Shown piece by piece: positions 1 to 7,538 of a DNA stretch of 12,974 bases. The stretch's first letter is position 1. Each line of letters starts with the position of its first letter. The notes under the pieces were generated by a model that was given only the letters and a program-made list of their open reading frames with translations, searched no databases and was not told the DNA's origin. The stretch covers positions 1 through 12,974 of the forward strand of contig JACPQH010000007.1 of assembly GCA_016190585.1 (NCBI GenBank), read 5' to 3'. The stretch comes from Chloroflexota bacterium. Its GTDB lineage: Bacteria; Chloroflexota; Dehalococcoidia; Dehalococcoidales; RBG-16-60-22. Made by a program: the position numbers and the translations under genes.

Positions 1-1090
1 GATCAAGGCCGGCGACCAGGTCTACAACTCGGCGCGCGACAAGAAGGAGCGCATCGGGCGCCTCTTGCTGATGCACGCCAACCACCGCGAGGAAATTACC
101 GAGGCCGACACCGGCGCCATCGTTGCCACGCTGGGCCTGAAAAACACCTTCACCGGCGACACCCTGTGCGAGACCGGGCATCCCGTCATCCTCGAGCCCA
201 TCCGCTTCCCCGAGCCGGTAGTCTCCGTCTCCATCGAGCCCAGGACACGGGCCGACCAGGACAGGCTGGGCGAAGCCTTGCAGAAGATGACCGAGGAAGA
301 CCCCACTTTCAAGGTCAACTACAATGAAGAGACCGGGCAGACCGTTATCTCCGGCATGGGTGAGCTGCACCTTGAGGTCATCGTCAGCCGGCTCACCACC
401 GAGCACCGGGTGGGTGCCAACGTGGGCAAGCCGCGTGTCGCCTACAAAGAGACCATCACCGCCCCGGTGAAATCGGAAGGCCGGTTCGTCCGCCAGAGCG
501 GCGGCCGCGGCCAGTACGGTCATGTCTGGATGGAGATCGATCCGCTGGAGCGCAACGCCGGGTTCCAGTTCGTGGACGCCGTCAAGGGCGGCGCCATCCC
601 CCGGCAGTTCATCTCGGCGGTTGAGAGCGGTGCCCGGGAGGCCATGGACACCGGCGCCGTTGCCGGCTTCCCCGTGGTTGATGTTAAAGCCACCCTCTAT
701 GACGGCAGCTACCACGAGGTTGACTCCACGGAGATGGCCTTCAAGATGGCGGGCTCCATCGCCGTGAAAGCCGGCCTAAAGAAGGCCAGGCCCGTCCTCC
801 TCGAGCCGATCATGAAGCTGGAGGTCGTCACCCCCGAGGAGTTCCTGGGCGACATTATCGGCAACATCAACTCCATGCGCGGGCACATCGATGCCGTCGA
901 AGCCCGGGGAGATACCTACGTCGTTCACTGCTTCGTCCCGCTGGCCGAGACCTTCGGCTACGCCACCCGGCTCCGCTCCATCACCCAGGGACGGGCTACT
1001 TATACCATGGAATTTCATCATTACCAGGAGGTACCAGCGCAGGTCAGCGAGGAGATTACCGCGATCGCCGCAGGTAAGAAATATGACTAA
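1..1090 (+). CDS. fusA: Elongation factor G, C-terminal part (5' truncated by window edge)
   Basis: EF-G is the cytoplasmic GTPase that moves tRNAs and mRNA through the ribosome after peptide-bond formation, and it also helps recycle ribosomes. The frame is open from base 2, giving 362 residues with no start codon, so the GTPase domain and most of domain II lie outside the window. The visible part begins at the end of domain II, continues through domain III (from about residue 72, PVVSVSIEP, including GMGELHLEV), then domain IV with [10 protein letters not shown] near residue 170, and domain V from about residue 264 ([12 protein letters not shown]). The domain IV tip motif [11 protein letters not shown] keeps the histidine (about residue 238) that matches E. 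coli His583, important for translocation. The near-invariant [14 protein letters not shown] is present close to the C-terminus. The gene ends in TAA at 1088-1090 and overlaps rpsJ by 8 bases, with no tuf between. It looks like ordinary translocation EF-G rather than a divergent paralogue. Confidence 0.97.
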   Translation, partial: IKAGDQVYNSARDKKERIGRLLLMHANHREEITEADTGAIVATLGLKNTFTGDTLCETGHPVILEPIRFPEPVVSVSIEPRTRADQDRLGEALQKMTEEDPTFKVNYNEETGQTVISGMGELHLEVIVSRLTTEHRVGANVGKPRVAYKETITAPVKSEGRFVRQSGGRGQYGHVWMEIDPLERNAGFQFVDAVKGGAIPRQFISAVESGAREAMDTGAVAGFPVVDVKATLYDGSYHEVDSTEMAFKMAGSIAVKAGLKKARPVLLEPIMKLEVVTPEEFLGDIIGNINSMRGHIDAVEARGDTYVVHCFVPLAETFGYATRLRSITQGRATYTMEFHHYQEVPAQVSEEITAIAAGKKYD

Positions 1091-1391
1091 GCAGAAAATC
1101 CGCATCAAGCTAAGGGGCTTCGACCATAAGGTCGTGGACCAGTCCGCCCAGCAGATCGTCGAAGCGGTGGAGCGGACCGGAGCGGTGGTGGTTGGTCCCG
1201 TACCGCTGCCGACGCACATCCAGAAGTTCAGCGTCATCCGCTCCACCTTCATCGACAAGGACTCCCAGGAGCAGTTCGAGATACGGACGCATAAGCGGCT
1301 GATCGATATCGTAGAGACTACCTCGAAGACGGTAGACGCCCTGACCAAGCTGAACCTGCCTTCGGGCATCGAGATCGACATCAAGCTATAA
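1083..1391 (+). CDS. rpsJ: 30S ribosomal protein S10 (NusE)
   Basis: S10 belongs to the head of the 30S subunit. As NusE it also works in transcription antitermination and in contacts between NusG and the ribosome. The 102-residue product has the usual family length and shows the classic blocks: [12 protein letters not shown] at the N-terminus, the loop motif [17 protein letters not shown], and [14 protein letters not shown] followed by [21 protein letters not shown]. The same frame is open further upstream, but homology places the start at ATG 1083, where [10 protein letters not shown] matches the usual N-terminus. An AGG-type ribosome site lies at about 1072-1074 inside fusA. The start overlaps the fusA stop by 8 bases, so S10 is probably coupled to EF-G translation. 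In E. coli, tufA and the S10 leader sit at this point; neither is present here. Confidence 0.98.
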   Translation: MTKQKIRIKLRGFDHKVVDQSAQQIVEAVERTGAVVVGPVPLPTHIQKFSVIRSTFIDKDSQEQFEIRTHKRLIDIVETTSKTVDALTKLNLPSGIEIDIKL

Positions 1392-1401
1392 GGACTGATT
1401 T

Positions 1402-2025
1402 ATGAATTCCGGTATTATCGGCAAGAAGCTGGGGATGGCCCAGGTATTCAAAGAAGGCAGAGTGGTGCCGGTGACGGTTATCGAGGCCGGGCCCTGCGCC
1501 GTGGTACAGGTCAAGACGGTCGAGAAAGACGGCTATAACGCCGCCCAGGTAGGCTTCGGCGCGGCCAAGCGCCTGAACAGCGCGGAGAAAGGCCACAGCA
1601 AGGGCCTGGGGCAGTTCCGCGTCCTCCGCGAGTTCCGGCTGGCGGATGCCGCCGGCACCGAGGCGGGACAGAAGATTGACGTCAACCTGTTCAAGGTTGG
1701 AGAAAAGGTGGACATCACCGGCGCCTCGAAGGGCCGGGGCTTCGCCGGCGGCGTCCGGCGCTATCACTTCCGCGGCGGGTCCAAGACCCACGGCCAGTCC
1801 GACCGGCAGCGCGCGCCCGGGTCTATCGGCGCGACCACCACGCCCGGGCGGGTCTTCAAGGGTCTGCGCATGGCGGGGCACATGGGCGCCGCCCGCGTCA
1901 AGGTGCGCAACCTGGAGATCGCCATGGTGGAACCGGAACGGAACCGTTTGCTGGTCCGCGGCGCGGTGCCGGGCGCCCGCAACGGGCTGCTCCTCATCGA
2001 GAAATCAGCCGGGAGGAACAAATAA
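1402..2025 (+). CDS. rplC: 50S ribosomal protein L3
   Basis: L3 is an early-assembling 50S protein that binds 23S rRNA and reaches toward the peptidyl transferase centre with a long internal loop. The product is 207 residues, normal for bacteria. Visible family signatures are IIGKKLGMAQVF at the N-terminus and, from about residue 115, GRGFAGGVRRYHFRGGSKTHGQS, then RAPGSIGATTTPGRVFKGLRMAGHMG. In E. coli the matching segment GSIGQNQTPG carries the glutamine methylated by PrmB. Here the corresponding positions are Ala and Thr (residues 144-147), so that modification should not occur at this site; many other bacteria also lack this glutamine. The ATG at 1402 follows an AAGGA site at 1390-1394. 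The gene follows rpsJ after 10 bases, and its TAA directly abuts the GTG of rplD. Confidence 0.98.
   Translation: MNSGIIGKKLGMAQVFKEGRVVPVTVIEAGPCAVVQVKTVEKDGYNAAQVGFGAAKRLNSAEKGHSKGLGQFRVLREFRLADAAGTEAGQKIDVNLFKVGEKVDITGASKGRGFAGGVRRYHFRGGSKTHGQSDRQRAPGSIGATTTPGRVFKGLRMAGHMGAARVKVRNLEIAMVEPERNRLLVRGAVPGARNGLLLIEKSAGRNK
2011..2017 (+). promoter_or_regulatory. Ribosome binding site for the GTG start of rplD
   Basis: A GGGAGGA sequence lies inside the end of rplC, 8 bases before the GTG at 2026. It supports this GTG as the L4 start, right after the rplC stop, and a coupled reading of the two genes. Confidence 0.75.
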
Positions 2026-2703
2026 GTGCAGGTCCCAGTGTATAACCTCGCGGCCGAAGTAGTGCGGCAGATAGAAATAAGTGACGGCGTCTTCGGCGTG
2101 CCCCTGAACGAAGGGCTGGTCCACCAGGCCATGGTGCGCCAGCTGGCTAACGCCCGCCAGGGAACCCAGTCCGCCAAGAACCGCACCGAGGTGTCCGGCT
2201 CCGGCAAGAAGCTCTACCGCCAGAAGCATACCGGCAACGCCCGCATGGGCGCCCGGCGGTCGCCGATTCGCCGGGGCGGCGGCGTGACCTTCGCGCCCAA
2301 GCCGCGCGATTACCGCCAGGACATGCCCAAGAAGATGCGGCGGCTGGCCCTGAGGTGCGTCCTCTCCGCCAAGGCCGGCGAAGGGGGCATCAGGGTCCTT
2401 GACGAGCTCAAGTTCGCGGCGCCGCGGACCAAGGAGATGGTCGCGGTGCTGAAGGCCTTCGGCGTGGCATCGCCATCGCTGTTTGTCACCGCCGCGCCGG
2501 AGACCAACGTCGTCAAGTCCGCCCGCAACATTCCCGGGGTCAAGACGGCGCCCGCTAACCTGCTGAATGTGCTCGATATTCTGAACCACAAGAACCTGTT
2601 TATCACCGAGGCCGCCGTCCGCATGGTGGAGCAGCTTTGGGGAAACACGCAAGGGGGAGACAATGCATCTTTACGAGGTGCTTCGCCGTCCGCTGATAAC
2701 TGA
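2026..2703 (+). CDS. rplD: 50S ribosomal protein L4
   Basis: L4 binds domain I of 23S rRNA, and its extended loop lines the nascent-peptide exit tunnel. In E. coli it also represses the S10 operon. The product has 225 residues, slightly longer than the usual 200-210. It shows [11 protein letters not shown] at the N-terminus, the basic loop [40 protein letters not shown] (about residues 57-96), and the C-terminal fold ending in [27 protein letters not shown]. Start is GTG 2026, exactly after the rplC stop, with a GGGAGGA site. The last 13 residues (213-225), a low-complexity Asn/Ala/Ser tail, are encoded in sequence shared with the start of rplW, a 41-base overlap that is longer than any other in the window. 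A frameshift near the end is possible but not needed, since the core fold is complete. Confidence 0.97.
   Translation: MQVPVYNLAAEVVRQIEISDGVFGVPLNEGLVHQAMVRQLANARQGTQSAKNRTEVSGSGKKLYRQKHTGNARMGARRSPIRRGGGVTFAPKPRDYRQDMPKKMRRLALRCVLSAKAGEGGIRVLDELKFAAPRTKEMVAVLKAFGVASPSLFVTAAPETNVVKSARNIPGVKTAPANLLNVLDILNHKNLFITEAAVRMVEQLWGNTQGGDNASLRGASPSADN
2651..2660 (+). promoter_or_regulatory. Ribosome binding site for rplW inside rplD
   Basis: AAGGGGGAGA sits just before the ATG at 2663, within the last codons of rplD. It is a strong purine-rich site and supports the L23 start even though L4 is still being read for another 41 bases. Confidence 0.75.
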
Positions 2704-2947
2704 GAAGAACACCGGGCTGCAGGCCGAGAACAAGTACGTTTTCGAGATCGCCGGCAGCGCCAACAAGCCGCTGGTCAAGCAGGCGGTCGAGAAGGCCTTC
2801 AAGGTCACGGTGCTCTCGGTGAATGTTATGACCGTGCCCGGCAAGAGCCGGCGCGTCGGGCGGCGCGTGGTGACCGCCGGGCCCTGGAAGAAAGCCGTCG
2901 TGACGCTAAAGCCGGGCGACAAGATCGAGTTCTTTGAAGGCGTCTAG
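2663..2947 (+). CDS. rplW: 50S ribosomal protein L23
   Basis: L23 sits at the exit of the 50S peptide tunnel, where it is the docking site for trigger factor and signal recognition particle. The 94-residue product is of typical length. It has the signature N-terminus [43 protein letters not shown], then VLSVNVMTVPGKSRRVGRRVVTAGPWKKAVVTLKPGDKIEFFEG. The ATG at 2663 is preceded by AAGGGGGAGA and lies within rplD, so the first 41 bases are shared in a different frame. The stop is TAG followed at once by an in-frame TAA (2945-2950), a tandem stop. rplB follows after 15 bases. Confidence 0.98.
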   Translation: MHLYEVLRRPLITEKNTGLQAENKYVFEIAGSANKPLVKQAVEKAFKVTVLSVNVMTVPGKSRRVGRRVVTAGPWKKAVVTLKPGDKIEFFEGV

Positions 2948-2962
2948 TAAGGGGGAAGCTCA

Positions 2963-3796
2963 GTGGCAATAAAAGTATACAAACCGACCACGCCCAGCCG
3001 CCGGAAAATGAGCGTCGCGACCTTTGAGGAGATTACCAGGGACAAGCCGGAGAAATCCCTGGTCGTCAGCCTGAAGAAGAGCGCCGGCCGCAATTTCCAG
3101 GGCAGGCTGACCGTCCGCCACCGCGGCGGCGGGGTCAAGCGCAGCCTGCGGATAATCGATTTCAAGCGGGACAAGGCCGGCATACCGGGACGGGTGGCCA
3201 CCATCGAGTATGACCCGAACCGGACGGCCTATATCGCGCTGGTATTTTATAATGACGGCGAGAAGCGCTATATCCTGTGCCCGCTGGGGATGAAGGTCGG
3301 CGATACGGTGATGTCCGGTCCCGGCGCCGAGATAAAGCCGGGCAACGCCCTGCCGCTCAAAGCGATACCGGCCGGCAGCCTGATACACAACATCGAACTG
3401 CAGCGCGGCAAAGGGGCGCAGCTGGTGCGCAGCGCCGGCGGCGTCGCCCAGCTTATGGGCAAAGAGGCGGACTACGCCTCGGTGCGTCTGCCGTCCGGCG
3501 AGATCCGGCGGGTCAGCGTCGAATGCTACGCTACCCTCGGCCAGGTGGGCAACCTGGACCACCAGAATATCTCGCTGGGCAAGGCCGGGCGGCGGCGGCT
3601 GATGGGCTGGAGGCCCGCGGTGCGGGGTTCCGCCATGAGCCCGCGGCACCACCCTCACGGCGGCGGCGAAGGCCGGTCTCCCGTGGGTATGCCCGGCCCG
3701 AAGACCCCCTGGGGCAAGCCGGCATTGGGCTACAAGACGCGGAAAAAAACCAAGCCGTCGGAAAAGATGATCCTGAAACACCGAAATGGTAAGTAA
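2963..3796 (+). CDS. rplB: 50S ribosomal protein L2
   Basis: L2 is a large primary 23S rRNA-binding protein needed for subunit joining, tRNA binding and peptidyl transferase activity. The product has 277 residues, the normal size. The N-terminal half has [46 protein letters not shown], and the SH3-like second half ends in [56 protein letters not shown]. The histidine equivalent to E. coli His229 is present (His230). The aspartate normally just before it is replaced by His229, giving HHPHGGGEG, which is unusual. Start is GTG 2963 after AAGGGGGAA at 2949-2957, giving the standard [14 protein letters not shown]. The gene ends with tandem TAA codons (3794-3799), 12 bases before rpsS. Confidence 0.98.
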   Translation: MAIKVYKPTTPSRRKMSVATFEEITRDKPEKSLVVSLKKSAGRNFQGRLTVRHRGGGVKRSLRIIDFKRDKAGIPGRVATIEYDPNRTAYIALVFYNDGEKRYILCPLGMKVGDTVMSGPGAEIKPGNALPLKAIPAGSLIHNIELQRGKGAQLVRSAGGVAQLMGKEADYASVRLPSGEIRRVSVECYATLGQVGNLDHQNISLGKAGRRRLMGWRPAVRGSAMSPRHHPHGGGEGRSPVGMPGPKTPWGKPALGYKTRKKTKPSEKMILKHRNGK

Positions 3797-3808
3797 TAAC
3801 GAGGCGAG

Positions 3809-4075
3809 ATGTCAAGATCGATTAAAAAAGGCCCAGCGGTAAACAAGAAGCTGCTTAAGAAGGTTGACGCGGTGATACGCTCCGGACAGAAGACGGTCAT
3901 CAGGACGTGGGCTCGCTCATCGACCATCCTGCCGCAAATGGTGGGGCTTACCATCGGCGTGCACGACGGGCGCCGGCATGTGCCCATTTACGTTACGGAG
4001 AACATGGTGGGGCATAAGCTCGGGGAGTTCGCCCCCACCCGCACCTTCCGGGGCCATGTGGCTAGATCGGACTAA
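3809..4075 (+). CDS. rpsS: 30S ribosomal protein S19
   Basis: S19 is a 30S head protein that pairs with S13 near the A-site tRNA. The 88-residue product is close to the usual 90 or so. It begins [20 protein letters not shown], continues with the conserved [51 protein letters not shown] and ends in RGHVARSD. The ATG at 3809 has a GAGG site at 3801-3804. It sits 12 bases after rplB and 21 before rplV, the standard S10-operon order. Nothing is missing from the conserved core. Confidence 0.98.
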   Translation: MSRSIKKGPAVNKKLLKKVDAVIRSGQKTVIRTWARSSTILPQMVGLTIGVHDGRRHVPIYVTENMVGHKLGEFAPTRTFRGHVARSD

Positions 4076-4096
4076 TCTCGGGACAGGTTACGGAAA

Positions 4097-4435
4097 ATGG
4101 AAGTCAGAGCGATAGCGAAAAATACCGGCATACCGGCGCGGAAGATGCGCCTGGTGGTGGATATGGTGCGCGGCAAGAAGGTGGACGAGGCCCTGGCCTT
4201 GCTGAGGTTCACGCCCACCCCCCGCGCCCGCATCATCGCCAAGGCCATCAAGTCCGCCGCGGCCAATGCGGAGAACAACTTCCAGCTCTCGCCGCCCGAT
4301 CTCCGCATCATCAGGATATCCGCGGATGACGCGCCCATGATGAAGAGGTTCCGCCCGCGGTCGCGGGGACAGGCGAGCGAGATACGCAAGCGTTCCAGTC
4401 ACATCACGGTAATTGTCGTGGAGCAGGAGGGCTAA
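4097..4435 (+). CDS. rplV: 50S ribosomal protein L22
   Basis: L22 contacts all 23S rRNA domains and, with L4, forms the constriction of the exit tunnel through its long beta-hairpin. The 112-residue product has the normal length. It contains IPARKMRLVVDMVRGKKVDEALALL, IAKAIKSAAANAENNF and the hairpin region with FRPRSRGQASEIRKRSSHITVIV. Start ATG 4097 follows a purine-rich run (CGGAAA) and an ACAGG about 10 bases upstream, a modest ribosome site. The stop TAA shares one base with the ATG of rpsC (TAATG at 4433-4437), so re-initiation on rpsC is likely. Confidence 0.97.
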   Translation: MEVRAIAKNTGIPARKMRLVVDMVRGKKVDEALALLRFTPTPRARIIAKAIKSAAANAENNFQLSPPDLRIIRISADDAPMMKRFRPRSRGQASEIRKRSSHITVIVVEQEG

Positions 4436-5352
4436 TGGGGCACAAGGTACATCCGGTTGGTTTTCGGCTGGGCGTCATCCGTGACTGGCAATCGCACTGG
4501 TATTCCGAGGCGCATTACGTTGACTTCCTGCACGAGGATATCCGCCTGAGGAACGCCATCAGCCGCAAGTACCCGGAGGCGGCCATCTCCCTGGTCGAGA
4601 TTGACCGGCAGGCCAAGGATATCACGGTCAGCCTGCATACCGCCCGTCCCGGCATCGTTATCGGGCGCGGCGGCCAGCGGGTGGACGAGATGCGCGCCTA
4701 CCTGGAGAAGCTAATCGGCAAGCGGGTACGGCTGAACATCAACGAGATCCGGCAGCCCGAGCTGGATGCCTTCCTGGTGGCGCGGACCATCGCCGAGCAG
4801 ATCGAGCGCCGCGTCGCCTACCGCCGCGCCATGAAACAGGCCATCTTCCGCACCCTCCAGGCCGGCGCCAAGGGTATCCGGGTTAGCTGCGCCGGCCGGC
4901 TCGGCGATTCGGAGATTGCCCGCCGCCAGGTGATGCACCAGGGGCAGGTCCCCCTGCATACCCTGCGGGCGGACATCGACTACGCCAATACCGAGGCCCA
5001 CACCACCCTCGGACGCATCGGCGTCAAGGTTTGGATATACAAGGGCGAGATAGTCGAGCAGAAGAAGGTCGAAGAAGAACCGGCGGCGGCGGTCGAAACA
5101 GCGATCATCGAGACGCCGATAATGGCGGGCACCGCGGAAAAGCTGGCCGTGCTGGCCGAAGAGAAACCGGAGTTCGCCGGGGTGGCGCCGGCTGCGGAAG
5201 CAACGAGTGATACGGCCCCGGCCGCGGCGGCCTCCACGGAAGCGGCGACCGGCGAAAAGCCGAAGACCGTCCGCCGGCGGCGCAAGGCGACCGAGCCGGG
5301 CAGTGAACCGGCCGCGCCTGACATAAGCGAGGACAAGAATGCAGCAGCCTAA
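4435..5352 (+). CDS. rpsC: 30S ribosomal protein S3 with a long C-terminal extension
   Basis: S3 lies at the mRNA entry site of the 30S subunit and helps unwind mRNA. The core is standard: [23 protein letters not shown] at the N-terminus, a KH domain with [14 protein letters not shown] (GxxG loop GRGG), and the C-terminal domain [62 protein letters not shown], ending near residue 208. The product is 305 residues, against roughly 210-230 for many bacteria. Residues from about 209 form a tail rich in Ala, Glu and Pro, with a basic cluster RRRRK at 280-284 and an acidic end. It looks disordered. Start is ATG 4435, after GGAGGG at 4426-4431, and overlaps the rplV stop by one base. The 3' end overlaps rplP by 14 bases. 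Longer S3 tails are known in some phyla, so the tail may be lineage-typical. Confidence 0.97.
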   Translation: MGHKVHPVGFRLGVIRDWQSHWYSEAHYVDFLHEDIRLRNAISRKYPEAAISLVEIDRQAKDITVSLHTARPGIVIGRGGQRVDEMRAYLEKLIGKRVRLNINEIRQPELDAFLVARTIAEQIERRVAYRRAMKQAIFRTLQAGAKGIRVSCAGRLGDSEIARRQVMHQGQVPLHTLRADIDYANTEAHTTLGRIGVKVWIYKGEIVEQKKVEEEPAAAVETAIIETPIMAGTAEKLAVLAEEKPEFAGVAPAAEATSDTAPAAAASTEAATGEKPKTVRRRRKATEPGSEPAAPDISEDKNAAA

Positions 5353-5788
5353 ACGTGTAAAATACCGCAAAACGCACCGCGGCCGGCGCACCGGGCAGGC
5401 GCACTCCGGTAACACCCTCGCCTTCGGCGAGTACGGTCTGCAGGCGCTGGAACCGGCCTGGATCACGGCGCAGCAGATTGAGGCCGGCCGGCGCGCCATG
5501 ACCCGCCACGTCCGCCGCGGCGGCCGGATCTGGATACGTGTATTCCCCGACAAGCCGGCTACCAAGAAACCCGCCGAGACCCGCATGGGCGGCGGCAAGG
5601 GACTGCCTGACCACTGGGTATCCGTCGTCAAGTCCGGCAGGATACTCTTCGAGATGGGCGGTGTCGGCGAAAGCATCGCCCGGGAAGCCATGAAACTGGC
5701 GGCCTACAAGCTGCCGATAAAGACCAAGTTTATCATCAAAGAGACGATACCGGCGGCGAGCGCCGGGACCCCGGAGGAGCTGGTTTAA
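5339..5788 (+). CDS. rplP: 50S ribosomal protein L16
   Basis: L16 is needed for the A-site side of the peptidyl transferase centre and for late 50S assembly. The 149-residue product begins [19 protein letters not shown], as expected for the family (usually MLQPKR), and includes [76 protein letters not shown]. The arginine in RMGGGKG matches the one hydroxylated in E. coli L16. The ATG at 5339 is inside the last codons of rpsC (14-base overlap), with a CGAGGA site at 5328-5333. The C-terminal few residues ([11 protein letters not shown]) run past the conserved fold and contain the ribosome site for rpmC. Confidence 0.98.
   Translation: MQQPKRVKYRKTHRGRRTGQAHSGNTLAFGEYGLQALEPAWITAQQIEAGRRAMTRHVRRGGRIWIRVFPDKPATKKPAETRMGGGKGLPDHWVSVVKSGRILFEMGGVGESIAREAMKLAAYKLPIKTKFIIKETIPAASAGTPEELV
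5773..5779 (+). promoter_or_regulatory. Ribosome binding site for the TTG start of rpmC
   Basis: GGAGGAG lies in the last codons of rplP, 10 bases before TTG 5790. It is the main evidence for the rare TTG start, together with the protein match (KLDEFR). Confidence 0.75.
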
Positions 5789-5789
5789 G

Positions 5790-5987
5790 TTGAAACTGGA
5801 TGAATTCAGGGCGCAAAGCGCCGCCGACCTGAAGAAACAGCTCGAGGAGACGCACCAGGAGCTCTTCAATCTTCGTTTCCGCCTGTCCACGCGGCAGCTC
5901 GTAAACCACCGCGAAATCAGGCGCGTCAAGAAAAAGATCGCCCGGCTCAATACGCTGATCGGGGAAAAAGAGCTGGGGATAAGGTAG
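5790..5987 (+). CDS. rpmC: 50S ribosomal protein L29
   Basis: L29 is a small helical protein beside L23 at the peptide exit site, where it helps form the trigger factor and SRP platform. The product has 65 residues, as usual, and reads as two helices: KLDEFRAQSAADLKKQLEETHQELFNLRFRLSTRQLVN followed by HREIRRVKKKIARLNTLIGEKELG. The motif LFNLRF and the paired R/K-rich second helix are typical. No ATG fits; TTG 5790 gives MKLDEFR, with GGAGGAG upstream. Only one base separates it from the rplP stop. A TTG start may hold output down or make it depend on coupling to rplP. Confidence 0.96.
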   Translation: MKLDEFRAQSAADLKKQLEETHQELFNLRFRLSTRQLVNHREIRRVKKKIARLNTLIGEKELGIR

Positions 5988-5996
5988 GTCACAAAC

Positions 5997-6278
5997 ATGC
6001 TGGGAGAGCGTAAAGTCAGGGTTGGCCGCGTCATCAGCGATAAGATGGATAAAACGGTCGTCGTCGCCGTCGAAACGCCGCGGCGGCACCGTCTGTACCG
6101 GAAGACGATCAAGCGCGATGTCAAGTACTACGCCCATGACGAAAAGAAACAGTATCACCTGGGCGATCTCGTCGAGATAAAAGAGACGCGCCCGCTGTCC
6201 CGGACGAAACGGTGGCGCGTTACCCGGTTGCTCGTCAAGGGCGAAGTCGCCGAGATACAGCCCAAGGAGATAACCTAG
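5997..6278 (+). CDS. rpsQ: 30S ribosomal protein S17
   Basis: S17 is a primary 16S rRNA-binding protein of the 30S body with an OB fold. The 93-residue product has [75 protein letters not shown], which carries the family motifs [10 protein letters not shown] and [18 protein letters not shown]. Start ATG 5997 lies 9 bases after rpmC; the ribosome site is weak, with AGGTAGGT at 5982-5989 partly inside rpmC. This is the last gene of the S10 cluster; rplN of the spc cluster follows after only 13 bases, so the two clusters are likely one transcript here. Confidence 0.97.
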   Translation: MLGERKVRVGRVISDKMDKTVVVAVETPRRHRLYRKTIKRDVKYYAHDEKKQYHLGDLVEIKETRPLSRTKRWRVTRLLVKGEVAEIQPKEIT

Positions 6279-6291
6279 TTTCGAGGATAAC

Positions 6292-6660
6292 ATGATACAG
6301 ATCTACACCAGGCTAAGGATCGCGGACAACACCGGGGCGCGGGAGATAATGTGCATCAACGTGCCCGGCGGCACCCGCAAGAGGTACGCCCGGCTCGGCG
6401 ACATTATTACCGCCTCGGTGAAACGGGCCATCCCTGAGGGCAGCGTCAAGGAGGGGGAGGTTGTGCGCGCCGTAGTGGTGCGTACCAGTCATCCCTACCG
6501 CCGGGCGGACGGCTCCTATATCCGGTTTGACGAGAACGCCGCCGTCATCCTGGGAGAGAAGGACAATCCCAAGGGCACGCGCATCTTCGGCCCGGTCGCC
6601 CGGGAGCTGCGGGAAAAGAACTTCACCAAGATAATTTCCCTGGCGCCGGAGGTCCTGTAA
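6292..6660 (+). CDS. rplN: 50S ribosomal protein L14
   Basis: L14 binds 23S rRNA and, with L19, forms bridges to the 30S subunit. It is also the docking site of the silencing factor RsfS. The 122-residue product is exactly the usual bacterial length. It starts [27 protein letters not shown] and contains [87 protein letters not shown], matching the conserved core throughout. The ATG at 6292 has GAGGA at 6283-6286. In E. coli this gene opens the spc operon after its own promoter; here only 13 bases separate it from rpsQ, and no promoter boxes are seen. Confidence 0.98.
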   Translation: MIQIYTRLRIADNTGAREIMCINVPGGTRKRYARLGDIITASVKRAIPEGSVKEGEVVRAVVVRTSHPYRRADGSYIRFDENAAVILGEKDNPKGTRIFGPVARELREKNFTKIISLAPEVL

Positions 6661-6671
6661 AGGGTTTTATT

Positions 6672-6983
6672 ATGAAGATACGAAAGAACGATACCGTGCT
6701 GGTAATCGCCGGCAAGGACAAAGGCAAGAAGGGCAAGGTCCGCTTCGCCTACCCGGAAAAGGGGCGCGTCCTGGTGGAGGGCGTAAACTTCATCAAGCGT
6801 CACACCAAGGCGAAGGGCGCCGCCCGGCAGGCGGGCATCATCGAGCTTGAGGCGCCCGTCAGTATCGCCAACGTGATGCTGCTCTGCTCCAAGTGCAATC
6901 ACCCCGGCCGTATCGGCTTCAAGTTCCTGGAAGACGGGCGCAAGGTGCGGTTTTGCCGGGCTTGCGACGAGGTTATTGATTAA
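6672..6983 (+). CDS. rplX: 50S ribosomal protein L24 with a four-cysteine (zinc-ribbon-like) C-terminus
   Basis: L24 starts 50S assembly by binding the 5' end of 23S rRNA through its KOW domain, which is visible as MKIRKNDTVLVIAGKDKGKKGKVRFAYPEKGRVLVEGVNFIKRHTK (residues 1-46). The product has 103 residues. The C-terminal part carries two cysteine pairs, Cys72/Cys75 (CSKC) and Cys95/Cys98 (CRAC), spaced by 19 residues around IGFKFLEDGRKVRF. That is a plausible zinc site; cysteine-bearing L24 forms are known in several bacterial groups, while the E. coli form lacks them. The ATG at 6672 follows AGGG at 6661-6664. The TAA (6981-6983) abuts the rplE start with no gap. Confidence 0.97.
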   Translation: MKIRKNDTVLVIAGKDKGKKGKVRFAYPEKGRVLVEGVNFIKRHTKAKGAARQAGIIELEAPVSIANVMLLCSKCNHPGRIGFKFLEDGRKVRFCRACDEVID

Positions 6984-7526
6984 ATGCCGAGACTGAAAGA
7001 AAAATACCGATCAGAAGTCCTCCCCGCCCTGATGGCGGACCAGGGGTACCGCAACGTCATGGAGGCGCCGCGCCTGGTCAAAGTCGTGCTGAATATCGGC
7101 GTCGGCGAGGCTATCCAGAACGCCAAGGCCCTGGAAGGGGCCCAGACCGACCTGACCGCCATCTCCGGCCAGCGGCCCATCGTCCGGCGCTCCAAGAAGG
7201 CCATTTCCGCCTTCCGGTTGCGCATCGGTATGCCGGTCGGCGTCACCGTGACCCTGCGGGGCGACCGGATGTATGATTTTCTGGACAAGCTGGCCAGCGC
7301 CGTGCTCCCCCGCGACCCGGAGTTCCAGGGGGTTTCCCTCACCTCCTTTGACGGGCGGGGGAACTACACCCTCGGGTTCAAGGAGCAGACCATGTTCCCC
7401 GAGATCGAGTACGACAAGGTGGACAAGGTGCGCGGGCTGGAGGTCACCATAGTTACCACGGCGAAAACGGATGAAGAAGGCAGGCGCCTGCTCGAGCTGC
7501 TGGGCATGCCTTTCGCGAAGGAATAA
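6984..7526 (+). CDS. rplE: 50S ribosomal protein L5
   Basis: L5 binds 5S rRNA in the central protuberance of the 50S subunit and touches P-site tRNA. The product is 180 residues, the usual length. Family motifs seen are [16 protein letters not shown] near residue 30, [32 protein letters not shown], and [54 protein letters not shown]. Start ATG 6984 directly follows the rplX stop, with GAGG at 6969-6972 in the end of rplX. In E. coli, S8 represses translation near the rplE start by binding the mRNA there; no intergenic space exists here for such a site, though a structure inside the coding sequence cannot be excluded. Confidence 0.98.
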   Translation: MPRLKEKYRSEVLPALMADQGYRNVMEAPRLVKVVLNIGVGEAIQNAKALEGAQTDLTAISGQRPIVRRSKKAISAFRLRIGMPVGVTVTLRGDRMYDFLDKLASAVLPRDPEFQGVSLTSFDGRGNYTLGFKEQTMFPEIEYDKVDKVRGLEVTIVTTAKTDEEGRRLLELLGMPFAKE

Positions 7527-7538
7527 AACGGAGAGAGA

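Noticed and set aside
2960..3781. A 273-codon minus-strand open frame opposite rplB
   Set aside because: It has no family motif, lies wholly over L2, and is explained by codon bias in GC-rich DNA.
5059..5352. S3 tail as a frameshift fusion with another gene
   Set aside because: The tail is in frame, has no domain similarity I recognise, keeps the GC and codon style of its neighbours, and ends just inside the rplP start as expected for a native gene end.
4711..6124. Two long minus-strand open frames opposite rpsC, rplP and rpmC
   Set aside because: They are Arg/Pro/Gly-rich, have no conserved motifs, and shadow certain genes.
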